This document shows, in pieces, positions 1 to 7,052 of a DNA stretch of 9,751 bases. The DNA is from an uncultured Flavobacteriia bacterium. Lineage in GTDB: Bacteria > Bacteroidota > Bacteroidia > Flavobacteriales_D > Crocinitomicaceae. The notes under the pieces were generated by a model. That model did not search any database. It was not told the DNA's origin and was given only the letters and a program-made list of their open reading frames with translations. The stretch is taken from the NCBI GenBank assembly GCA_903887095.1, contig CAISOQ010000480.1, forward strand, positions 1 to 9,751. Reading direction: 5' to 3'. Position 1 is the first letter of the stretch, and the number at the start of each line of letters is the position of its first letter. The translations under genes were made by a program, and so were the position numbers.

Positions 1-2
1 AC

Positions 3-578
3 AGGATTACAATCTGTGATACCTCATTGCAAAAACTTGTGCCCGAAAATTACATGATTGTGGTTACGGATGACACATTATTACGCATTGAAAATAACAC
101 TGAAAGATTTGGTAGGCAGACAGTTATTAAGCACATGGGATTAAACAAATCCTATTTATTGCTCGAAACACCAACAAAAAAATACGCAGTTCAAACAAAT
201 CACAACACTGAAAAGAAGGATTCATCAGCCTATCAATTCAAAAAAAAATGGGGCAAGGTGAAAATATGCGGATTGAAAGCCAAAAGACTGCTCGTGTCAC
301 ATCCTGAATTCCCTCAGGAACTTCCCTTTTTCTATTTCAAAAATTTGAGTCCAAAATACTTGAACGCATTTGAAAACTTCCCGGGTCTACCCGCTATTTA
401 CTATGTGGCTTCGCCAGATGGCATCTTCCTTTACGAACTTATTGACATCAAAAGAGACATTCCCAATCACGATCTTTTTGGAATACCTTCCGATTACCAA
501 AAAGTCACATTCGATGATTTCCTAAAAGAAATTCTCGAAGAGCAAGGCAATCAAGGGGAAATTGAAAATGAAAAGTAA
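3..578 (+). CDS. DUF4412/GLPGLI-like secreted protein, 5' end missing
   Basis: The reading frame is open back to the first bases of the window, so the gene starts upstream; the visible part is about 191 residues. A TTG at 27 is only an internal Leu codon, because the residues before it (ITICDTS) fit the same domain. Family-like signs are a KSYLLLE..TKKYAVQ strand pair, an internal GLKAKRLLVS strand, PGLP near the middle, and an LFGIPSDYQKVTFDDF ending, which resembles the '[LF]xIPxGYKxMT' end of DUF4412 and GLPGLI-type proteins. These are secreted Bacteroidota proteins of unknown function, probably periplasmic or envelope located. The N-terminus, where a signal peptide is expected, is not in the window. 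The 92-bp gap to ftsK and a candidate promoter there suggest ftsK need not depend on it. The family call rests on motif resemblance only and a distant relative is possible. Confidence 0.65.
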   Translation, partial: RITICDTSLQKLVPENYMIVVTDDTLLRIENNTERFGRQTVIKHMGLNKSYLLLETPTKKYAVQTNHNTEKKDSSAYQFKKKWGKVKICGLKAKRLLVSHPEFPQELPFFYFKNLSPKYLNAFENFPGLPAIYYVASPDGIFLYELIDIKRDIPNHDLFGIPSDYQKVTFDDFLKEILEEQGNQGEIENEK

Positions 579-647
579 TCCAACTAACTAACATTTATCT
601 GTTTATAGTTATTCCTTACTCTTCAGCAAACCCCTGTATTCCTTCGT

Positions 648-655
648 TAACTTCG
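648..655 (+). promoter_or_regulatory. Candidate -7 box for ftsK
   Basis: TAACTTCG differs at one base from the Bacteroidota -7 consensus TAnnTTTG and would place the start of transcription about 10 bases before the ftsK ATG at 671. No TTTG -33 box is seen at the expected 19-21 bases upstream, so this is weak. The rest of the 579-670 gap holds no hairpin with a T tract that I can see. Confidence 0.3.
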
Positions 656-670
656 TAAGATAATTGTACA

Positions 671-3235
671 ATGGCAGATAACGAATATAGACCAAAAGAA
701 GACTACTCAAGGGAAGAAGAAGCTCCTAAACAGGAAAAGAAACCCAAGAAAGAAAAGTCGGATGAGAAGCCCAAACTGAAGAATCCTATTTCGGGTCTCT
801 CCGGTCGTTTCGATAAGAAGAAATTTAAAACAATCACCGGTGGTGTATTGATTTTACTTTCTTTCTACTTGTTCCTCGCTTGCCTATCCTATGTTTTCAC
901 TTGGACTGAAGATCAAGATCGCGTCTTGAATAAAGGTTTATTTGAATTTCTATTCGACGGAAACGAAGAACCAGTTTCAAATTGGCTCGGTAAATTTGGC
1001 GCATGGACTTCGCATTTGTTGATTTTCAAGTGGTTTGGATTATCTTCATTCGGACTCACCTTTTTACTTTTCATTTCAGGTGTAAAAATCTTATTCAATG
1101 TCACCCTCACCCCTATTGCTAAAAGCTACACCGTTGTTGCACTTCTAACTGTCTGGACTTCTATTTTCCTTGGTTATTTTGCAAATTCAATCAATTTTCT
1201 TGGAGGATCGTTTGGCTATTTTATCAATCAATGGTTATCCGTTTCTTTTGGTCGTTTTGCAACGATGGTCATGATTTTAGTAGTTGGGTATTTTGTTGTA
1301 GTTCTTCTTTTCAATCCTGATTTTAAAGCAATGTTCGAAAGACTTGTTGGTAACCGCAGTGAGCGTGAAATCGAAGCAGAGGAAGAAAACCAAATGCGCC
1401 CTGAAAGTTTAAATGACTTGCGCGTTGTAAATACCATTCGTGACGAAGACATTGCGCCAGACAAGGTAGCTGAAACAATCAATTTTGACGAAGAGGATGA
1501 AGATGACGAAGAATTCGATGAATCTGAGTTAATAGTCACCATACGTCAAGAGCCAGAACCAAGTGGGATTGTCTTTGACATGCCGGAAGTTGAATCTGAG
1601 GAAGTTGAAGAGCCCATTGTTGAGAATGAAGTTGAAGTACCAGACACCAATTTCTCTATTGATGTAGCAGAAAGTGATGTAACGCTTGACGAAGAAGACC
1701 TGAATGACCTGAGAAAAGAATACGGCGACTACGATCCGAAACTTGATCTTGCCAGCTATGTGCTTCCATCCATTGATCTTCTTAAAGATTACGTTAGTAC
1801 AGGTGTTTCAGTGAACAAACAAGAACTGGAAGACAATAAAAATCGCATTGTTGAAACGTTATCTCACTATAAAATAGATATTGATAAAATCAAAGCAACT
1901 GTTGGTCCAACCGTTACACTTTATGAAATTGTTCCTGCACCGGGCGTTCGAATTTCAAAAATCAAAAACCTGGAGGATGACATTGCATTGAGTTTAAGTG
2001 CGCTTGGTATAAGGATCATTGCTCCTATACCTGGTAAAGGTACAATCGGTATCGAAGTACCGAATTCAAATCCAGAGATGGTGAGTATGCGCTCACTCAT
2101 TGCTTCGGAAAAATTCCAAAATTCAGATGCGGAACTTCCAATTGTGATGGGAAAAACGATTACAAACGAGACGTTTACCTTCGATTTAACAAAAATGCCT
2201 CACCTCTTGGTGGCTGGAGCAACCGGACAAGGAAAATCCGTTGGATTGAATGCAATTCTCATCTCTTTACTTTATAAAAAGCATCCTGCTCAAGTAAAAT
2301 TTGTACTTGTCGATCCGAAAAAAGTGGAATTAACGCTATTCAACAAAATTGAGCGACACTTCTTGGCAAAGCTTCCTGGTGAAGAAGATGCAATTATCAC
2401 GGACACATCAAAAGTTGTGAATACACTCAATTCACTTTGTATCGAAATGGATGACCGTTATGCTTTGCTGAAAGATGCAGGCTGCAGGACAATCAAAGAA
2501 TACAATGTAAAATTCATTGCCCGCAAACTAAATCCTGAAAAAGGACATCATTACCTACCATATATTGTTGTGTTGATTGATGAGTTCGCAGATTTGATAA
2601 TGACTGCCGGAAAAGAAGTAGAACATCCTATTGCACGAATAGCACAGTTGGCACGTGCCGTGGGTATTCACTTAATTGTAGCTACTCAGCGACCATCTGT
2701 GAATGTCATTACGGGTATGATTAAGGCAAACTTCCCTGCGCGAATTGCTTTCCGTGTATTATCCAAGATCGATTCACGCACTATTTTGGATGCATCTGGT
2801 GCAGATCAGCTTATTGGACGAGGTGATATGCTTATTTCTACAGGTTCCGATTTGAAACGCTTGCAGTGTGGTTTTGTAGATACTCCTGAAGTTGAAGACA
2901 TTTGTTCGTTCATTGGTGATCAACGCGCTTATCCGGAAGCATTCTTATTGCCTGAATATGTTGGCGAAGGCGGCGAAGGAAATGGTGATATTGATTTGAA
3001 TGAAATTGACCCAATGTTTGCTGAAGCTGCAAGAATTGTTATCATAAACCAACAAGGTTCGGCAAGTTTACTTCAGCGAAAACTAAAACTGGGATACAAC
3101 CGCGCTGGACGTATTGTGGATCAGTTGGAAGGAATGGGAATCATTGGTGCATTTCAAGGAAGCAAGGCAAGAGAAGTACTTTTCTCAGATATTGAATCAT
3201 TAGAAGAATTCTTGCGCACAAAAGGCTTGGTCTGA
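671..3235 (+). CDS. ftsK: DNA translocase FtsK
   Basis: Septum-anchored ATPase that pumps chromosome ends to daughter cells and brings dif sites together for XerC/D resolution. The order is: a Lys/Glu-rich cytoplasmic tail (1-53); four membrane helices near 55-77, 113-143, 152-172 and 193-214; a very acidic linker (about 230-345, densest at 272-286); the alpha domain from about 365; and the RecA-like motor with Walker A GATGQGKS at 516-523 and Walker B VVLIDE ending at D637-E638. The winged-helix gamma domain spans about 775-854. Its recognition helix NRAGRIVDQLE (from 810) puts N810, R814 and D817 where E. coli FtsK has the KOPS-contacting N1296, R1300 and E1303. The length of 854 is normal for the phylum, where the linker is far shorter than in E. 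coli. The protein is intact, with an ATG start and no clear Shine-Dalgarno sequence. The call is essentially certain. Confidence 0.98.
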   Translation: MADNEYRPKEDYSREEEAPKQEKKPKKEKSDEKPKLKNPISGLSGRFDKKKFKTITGGVLILLSFYLFLACLSYVFTWTEDQDRVLNKGLFEFLFDGNEEPVSNWLGKFGAWTSHLLIFKWFGLSSFGLTFLLFISGVKILFNVTLTPIAKSYTVVALLTVWTSIFLGYFANSINFLGGSFGYFINQWLSVSFGRFATMVMILVVGYFVVVLLFNPDFKAMFERLVGNRSEREIEAEEENQMRPESLNDLRVVNTIRDEDIAPDKVAETINFDEEDEDDEEFDESELIVTIRQEPEPSGIVFDMPEVESEEVEEPIVENEVEVPDTNFSIDVAESDVTLDEEDLNDLRKEYGDYDPKLDLASYVLPSIDLLKDYVSTGVSVNKQELEDNKNRIVETLSHYKIDIDKIKATVGPTVTLYEIVPAPGVRISKIKNLEDDIALSLSALGIRIIAPIPGKGTIGIEVPNSNPEMVSMRSLIASEKFQNSDAELPIVMGKTITNETFTFDLTKMPHLLVAGATGQGKSVGLNAILISLLYKKHPAQVKFVLVDPKKVELTLFNKIERHFLAKLPGEEDAIITDTSKVVNTLNSLCIEMDDRYALLKDAGCRTIKEYNVKFIARKLNPEKGHHYLPYIVVLIDEFADLIMTAGKEVEHPIARIAQLARAVGIHLIVATQRPSVNVITGMIKANFPARIAFRVLSKIDSRTILDASGADQLIGRGDMLISTGSDLKRLQCGFVDTPEVEDICSFIGDQRAYPEAFLLPEYVGEGGEGNGDIDLNEIDPMFAEAARIVIINQQGSASLLQRKLKLGYNRAGRIVDQLEGMGIIGAFQGSKAREVLFSDIESLEEFLRTKGLV

Positions 3236-3254
3236 TTCGATTTTTAAAGCTCAA

Positions 3255-3262
3255 TAATTTCG
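3255..3262 (+). promoter_or_regulatory. Candidate -7 box for the M14 peptidase gene
   Basis: TAATTTCG is one base off TAnnTTTG. A start of transcription about 6-7 bases downstream would fall near 3268-3270, at the foot of the inverted repeat at 3271-3301. The nearest TTG-like -33 candidate is spaced 23 bases away, slightly too far, so the assignment is weak. Confidence 0.3.
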
Positions 3263-3270
3263 AAAAGTAA

Positions 3271-3301
3271 AATCTCAAAACTTATGATTAGCTTTGAGAT
3301 T
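3271..3301 (+). repeat. Inverted repeat (hairpin) in the leader of the M14 peptidase gene
   Basis: AATCTCAAA (3271-3279) and TTTGAGATT (3293-3301) are perfect 9-base complements. Past one mismatch, two more inner pairs can form (CT with AG), leaving a loop of about 7 bases. It lies between the ftsK stop and the preferred ATG at 3317. No T tract follows on the plus strand, so it is not a standard intrinsic terminator for ftsK. It could be a 5' stem-loop in the peptidase mRNA or a protein-binding palindrome. Confidence 0.5.
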
Positions 3302-3316
3302 AACAACTTTCGATCT

Positions 3317-5785
3317 ATGAAATCTGCTCTTTATATCCTTTCAAGCTTTATTGCTTTCTTCTCGATTTCTCAAAAACCGCAATCTCCAAGTGAGTTTCTT
3401 GGGTATAAAATTGGTGCTAATTTCACACGTCATCATCAAGTTGTTGCCTACTTCAATCAGTTGGCAGAAAATGCAAGTGATAGAATTCAAGTGGTGCAAT
3501 ATGGCAGTACGAATGAAAACAGAGAGTTAATCGCATCCTATATTTCAACGCCGGAAAACATTCAACGACTTGAAAAAATAAAAGCTGATCATGCTGCTTT
3601 AAGCGGAAATGAGACAATTTCTATTGTTTGGTTAAGTTACAATGTGCATGGAAATGAAAGCGCTGGCACCGAAGCAGCGATGCTCACAGCATACGAATTA
3701 GTCACCGGCAAACAAGATCTGTTAAAAAACACGGTAGTTATTCTCGATCCTTGCATTAATCCTGATGGCCGAGACAGGTACGTAAACTGGTACAATGAAA
3801 ACAAAGGTCAAATCACCGATCTGAACGTGGAATCCAGCGAACACCAAGAAGGATGGCCTTCAGGAAGACCGAATCATTACATGTTTGACCTAAACCGCGA
3901 CTGGGCTTGGGTTACACAAAAAGAATCGCAGCAGCGAATAGCTTTGTACAACCTGTGGTTGCCGCATGTACATGTTGATTTCCACGAACAAGGAATGAAC
4001 GAACCGTATTATTTTGCCCCAGCCGCTGAACCATATCACGAAGTAATCACGCCTTGGCAAAGAGAATTCCAAAATGGCATAGGTAAAAACAATGCAAAAT
4101 ACTTTGATAAAAATGGGTGGTTTTATTTCACAAAAGAGATCTTCGATTTACTTTACCCAAGTTATGGCGACACTTACCCTACCTACTCCGGTGCGATTGG
4201 TATGACGTATGAGCAAGGCGGAAGCGGCAGAGGTGGATTAGCAGTTATTAACAGTGAAAATGATACTATTACACTCACGGACCGCGCTTTTCACCACCAC
4301 ATTGCTGGATTGTCGACAGTTGAATATGCTTCTTTGCACACAAGCGACCTCATCCGTGAATTTCAATCTTTCAGTAAAAACAAAAACTATAAATACAAAA
4401 GTTATGTTGTTGGCGGAAATACAGACAATCTAACTGCATTGCGCAAATTATTAGATGCCCACCAGATTCAATATGCTTTTGGTACGAATGCCACAACGAA
4501 AGGCTTTTTGTACTCTCAAAATGGCCCAGGAACCCTCAAGGCGACAGATAAACACCTTGTCATTAGCACAAATCAAGTCAAAGGAACTTTGGTTAACGTT
4601 CTTTTTGAACCAAAAACGAAATTGGTGGATTCATTGACCTACGACATTACAGCTTGGAATCTTCCCTACGCTTATGGACTTGAAGCCTTGGCAAGTGAAA
4701 CAATTGTCAACAGCAAAAACAGTGAAACAGAACGCCCTAAAAATGAATTAAACAAGGATGCATATGCTTACATCGCCGATTGGAATAGCATGCAAGATGC
4801 CCGTTTTCTGTCAGCTCTATTAAAATCAAACATGAAAGTGCGCTATTCAGAAAATCCCTTCACTATCAATGGCAAAAATTGGGATCGAGGAACGTTGATA
4901 ATTGCTAAAGGTGACAACCAAGTTGGTTTTGATGCGAAAGTGATCCAAATTGCAAATGAGTTAGGCATTCAACTATCTTCAACAACAACTGGCATGGCTG
5001 AAAAAGGCAATGACTTCGGATCTTCAAGTGTGAAATTGATTTCAAAAGTGAGAGTGGCTGTAATTTTTGACAACGAAGCATCGTCATTGAATGCTGGAGA
5101 AATATGGCATTATTTCGACAACAACTTGGATTATCCTATATCGCGCCTCAAACAAGAAAATTTAACACGAAGTATATTAGATGAATACGATGTTCTAATC
5201 GTACCAGAAGGATGGTATTCAGAACTCAACGGTGACGCGGCACAGCAGTCAATCAAAGAATGGATTCACAATGGCGGAAAAATCATAGCTATTGGTTCTG
5301 CAGCTGCTATTTTCGCTGGAAAAGAAGGTTATCAATTAAAACCAAAATCATCTGAAAAATCGAAAGAAAAAGACGATTCTGTAGATCCCTCAAGACACGA
5401 ACATGCGCACATTCAATACAGCGCAAGAGAGCGTGAAATGATTAAAAACACAATAACAGGTGCTGTTTTTAAGTGCAAAGTTGAACAGACGAATCCTTTG
5501 GCATTTGGTTATGGCGATAGTTATTATAGCTTGAAATTGAGCAGTGATGCATATGAATGGCTTGAAAACGGATCAAACGTGGTTTATTTAGAAGACAATG
5601 CGAAACCCCTGAATGGTTTTGCTGGTAGCCAGGCATTGCCCAACCAATCAAAATCGCTCGTTTTTGGACAAGAAAACATGGGTGAAGGCTGCTTAATCTA
5701 TATGATCGATAATCCGTTGTTCAGAGGATTTTGGGAAAATGGGAAGTTATTCTTTGCCAATGCGATATTCTTTGCGAACAATTAG
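3317..5785 (+). CDS. Secreted M14 family zinc carboxypeptidase-like protein with C-terminal GATase1-like domain
   Basis: Likely a periplasmic or exported metallopeptidase that trims peptides; the substrate is unknown. I prefer the ATG at 3317 (822 residues) over the in-frame ATG at 3284, because it gives a clean signal peptide, MKSALYILSSFIAFFSIS, cut before Gln19. M14 zinc ligands are H111 and E114 (in VHGNE) and H223 (in DFHEQG). Substrate-site motifs are NPDGRDRY (from 148) and N193-R194. E299 in MTYEQGGSG fits the catalytic Glu. After a middle region, residues about 576-675 (VRVAVIFDN, DVLIVPEGW, GGKIIAIGS) look like a class I amidotransferase/DJ-1-like fold, but Ser rather than Cys sits at the turn where a nucleophile would be. 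A charged Lys/Ser/Glu insert follows, and the end (DNPLFRGFW) is typical of this Bacteroidota group as I remember it. All peptidase residues are present. The stop interlocks with the convergent gene. Confidence 0.9.
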   Translation: MKSALYILSSFIAFFSISQKPQSPSEFLGYKIGANFTRHHQVVAYFNQLAENASDRIQVVQYGSTNENRELIASYISTPENIQRLEKIKADHAALSGNETISIVWLSYNVHGNESAGTEAAMLTAYELVTGKQDLLKNTVVILDPCINPDGRDRYVNWYNENKGQITDLNVESSEHQEGWPSGRPNHYMFDLNRDWAWVTQKESQQRIALYNLWLPHVHVDFHEQGMNEPYYFAPAAEPYHEVITPWQREFQNGIGKNNAKYFDKNGWFYFTKEIFDLLYPSYGDTYPTYSGAIGMTYEQGGSGRGGLAVINSENDTITLTDRAFHHHIAGLSTVEYASLHTSDLIREFQSFSKNKNYKYKSYVVGGNTDNLTALRKLLDAHQIQYAFGTNATTKGFLYSQNGPGTLKATDKHLVISTNQVKGTLVNVLFEPKTKLVDSLTYDITAWNLPYAYGLEALASETIVNSKNSETERPKNELNKDAYAYIADWNSMQDARFLSALLKSNMKVRYSENPFTINGKNWDRGTLIIAKGDNQVGFDAKVIQIANELGIQLSSTTTGMAEKGNDFGSSSVKLISKVRVAVIFDNEASSLNAGEIWHYFDNNLDYPISRLKQENLTRSILDEYDVLIVPEGWYSELNGDAAQQSIKEWIHNGGKIIAIGSAAAIFAGKEGYQLKPKSSEKSKEKDDSVDPSRHEHAHIQYSAREREMIKNTITGAVFKCKVEQTNPLAFGYGDSYYSLKLSSDAYEWLENGSNVVYLEDNAKPLNGFAGSQALPNQSKSLVFGQENMGEGCLIYMIDNPLFRGFWENGKLFFANAIFFANN

Positions 5786-6348
5786 TTCTTTTTTGTCATT
5801 AGCTGAAATCCTAATCCAGCAGAGAAAATAATCTCATCTGTTTTCATTGAACCGATTGATGTTCCTCTGTAAATGGAGTTAACGTAAGCGATATCGGCAA
5901 AAAAATGAAAATACTTCCACACGTAATAGGTTGTTCCAGCATGAAGAGCAAATGATGGACAGGCTTTTAGATCCGAACTTACACTGCTATTTGGACGCAT
6001 TAGCGTTAATCCGGGCTGCAAACCAAGGTATTTATCCCAATTCTTCTTTCCTGCATGTAAAAACGCACCAAAATATGTTCGAACGGCTTGATGAATAAAA
6101 TGTGAGTAATCGGGATTACTATTTGTACCATCGATGAATAAATACGTTTCTCCGCGCAAGCTAAGGTGATCGTCTACATAGTATTCCAAGTAACCATTCA
6201 AATAAATATTCTGTTCACTTCGATTAAGCATAAATGAAGGAGAAATTGTAGCCGTTGCTTTTAATAATCCTTGTGAAACATATTTTTCTTGGCACAATGC
6301 ACCGAAAAATAGCCCACAAAAAACAACAAGAAAGAAAACTCTTACCAT
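5782..6348 (-). CDS. Small outer-membrane beta-barrel protein, second of a coupled pair
   Basis: 188 residues of unrecognised specific function. The N-terminus, MVRVFFLVVFCGLFFGALC followed by Gln, is a signal peptide. The Cys has Leu before it, so it does not make a good lipobox. The remainder alternates polar and aromatic/aliphatic residues in short strands (YLNGYLEYYVDD, LSLRGETYLFID, YFHFFADIAYVN) and ends in a strand-like IIFSAGLGFQL segment, as in small 8-10-strand outer-membrane barrels. The ATG overlaps the last codons of the upstream barrel gene (ATGGTAA, 7 bp), which points to one mRNA and coupled translation. The 3' end overlaps the convergent peptidase gene by 4 bp. Its function could be structural, a porin or part of an envelope complex; the sequence does not decide. 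Confidence 0.72.
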   Translation of the reverse strand: MVRVFFLVVFCGLFFGALCQEKYVSQGLLKATATISPSFMLNRSEQNIYLNGYLEYYVDDHLSLRGETYLFIDGTNSNPDYSHFIHQAVRTYFGAFLHAGKKNWDKYLGLQPGLTLMRPNSSVSSDLKACPSFALHAGTTYYVWKYFHFFADIAYVNSIYRGTSIGSMKTDEIIFSAGLGFQLMTKKN

Positions 6349-6953
6349 AAGTCGCTAATTTTATAATTAATTCCAAAATGAAACAATAAATGACCTTCCA
6401 AACTGGCACCTTTTTCATTATGGAACACGACTAAACCATTTTCCTTTTCAGCATGCACATGATTTCCAAGATGCACCATGTACTGGCAAACCGCCGATAA
6501 ATCCAATCGCTGTGTGAGGTTGTAATGAACCCCCAATCCTCCTTGAACTGCGGAACTCCAGCGTTCATCAAAATTGTTCCTATTGGAATTATCTTCTAAT
6601 CTTGAATAATCAAAACAGTGACCAGCTAATACGTAAGGTCTAAAACGAGGTGTTAATTCCATTCCTGGGTAAAACATGACACTCCAACCGATGTGGTAAT
6701 CTGTCCGATTGGCAAACTCACCAATATCACTAGTAATGTAATCAAAGAACCAATCAGAATTTACCTTATCCGCAAACTGAAGCCGGAATTGCCCCCCAAC
6801 TCCAGTGCCAACATTTCCAGTTAGGCCATCATTAAAGGCACTGATAGTGGTTCTAACGCCAAAGCTTACTATTCCGCCCTGGCTTCCTTTCATATTCAGC
6901 GGTTGAGAAAAACCAACCAAAGGAATCAAAAAACATACGAGCAAGTATTTCAT
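6342..6953 (-). CDS. Small outer-membrane beta-barrel (porin-like) protein, first of a coupled pair
   Basis: 203 residues. The signal peptide MKYLLVCFLIPLVGFS is cut before Gln17. The mature part shows repeated amphipathic strands with Gly/aromatic alternation: GGIVSFGVRTTISAF, GGQFRLQFADK, YHIGWSVMFYPGM, FRPYVLAGHCFDY, AVQGGLGVHYNL, LDLSAVCQYMVHL and a final HLLFHFGINYKI. This matches the general look of Bacteroidota outer-membrane barrel domains of the OmpA-N/porin type, though I cannot name a family. It sits 99 bases downstream of fabI but behind a strong terminator, so it should have its own promoter. The only candidate is a TAGATTTTG at 6976-6984 (minus), which has one extra spacer base compared with TAnnTTTG. 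It is followed by, and overlaps, a second barrel gene. Confidence 0.75.
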   Translation of the reverse strand: MKYLLVCFLIPLVGFSQPLNMKGSQGGIVSFGVRTTISAFNDGLTGNVGTGVGGQFRLQFADKVNSDWFFDYITSDIGEFANRTDYHIGWSVMFYPGMELTPRFRPYVLAGHCFDYSRLEDNSNRNNFDERWSSAVQGGLGVHYNLTQRLDLSAVCQYMVHLGNHVHAEKENGLVVFHNEKGASLEGHLLFHFGINYKISDLW

Positions 6954-7000
6954 AACGTCTTTTTTTAGTTCAACGCAAAATCTAGAAAAGTGTTGTGAAT

Positions 7001-7030
7001 AAATAAAAAAACCACGGCGAACCGTGGTTT
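7001..7030 (-). terminator. Intrinsic terminator of fabI
   Basis: Read on the minus strand, AAACCACGG pairs perfectly with CCGTGGTTT around a TTCG tetraloop (arms 7022-7030 and 7009-7017), and the transcript then runs into a T-rich tract (TTTTATTT after the stem's own TTT). It begins 23 bases past the fabI stop. On the plus strand the hairpin is not followed by T residues, so it acts for fabI only. It separates fabI from the two barrel genes downstream. Confidence 0.93.
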
Positions 7031-7052
7031 ATACTATAAGTTGATTCGAAAA

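Noticed and set aside
27..29. TTG as start of the first gene
   Set aside because: The frame is open to the window edge and the upstream residues fit the same domain, so the true start is outside the window.
913..1110. Minus-strand frame inside ftsK
   Set aside because: It lies wholly within the well-supported ftsK coding region and its translation resembles no protein I know.
1228..1542. Minus-strand frame rich in Ser opposite ftsK
   Set aside because: The Ser run is the antisense image of the Asp/Glu-rich FtsK linker; there is no start context and no family resemblance.
3271..3301. Intrinsic terminator for ftsK
   Set aside because: The hairpin is real but no T tract follows it on the plus strand.
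3890..4072. Minus-strand short frame inside the M14 gene
   Set aside because: Antisense to the conserved M14 catalytic region; the real protein explains this DNA.
4455..5651. Three further short frames (4455-4637 plus, 4905-5087 minus, 5469-5651 minus) inside the M14 gene
   Set aside because: Each is about 60 residues, without a promoter, signal or family feature, and lies within an intact gene.
5747..5779. Repeated ATTCTTTGC at the end of the M14 gene
   Set aside because: It encodes a repeated FFAN at the C-terminus and is only two short copies; most likely coincidence.
6224..6418. Minus-strand frame spanning the junction of the two barrel genes
   Set aside because: It overlaps both barrel genes in another frame; the two genes with signal peptides and a 7-bp overlap are the better explanation.
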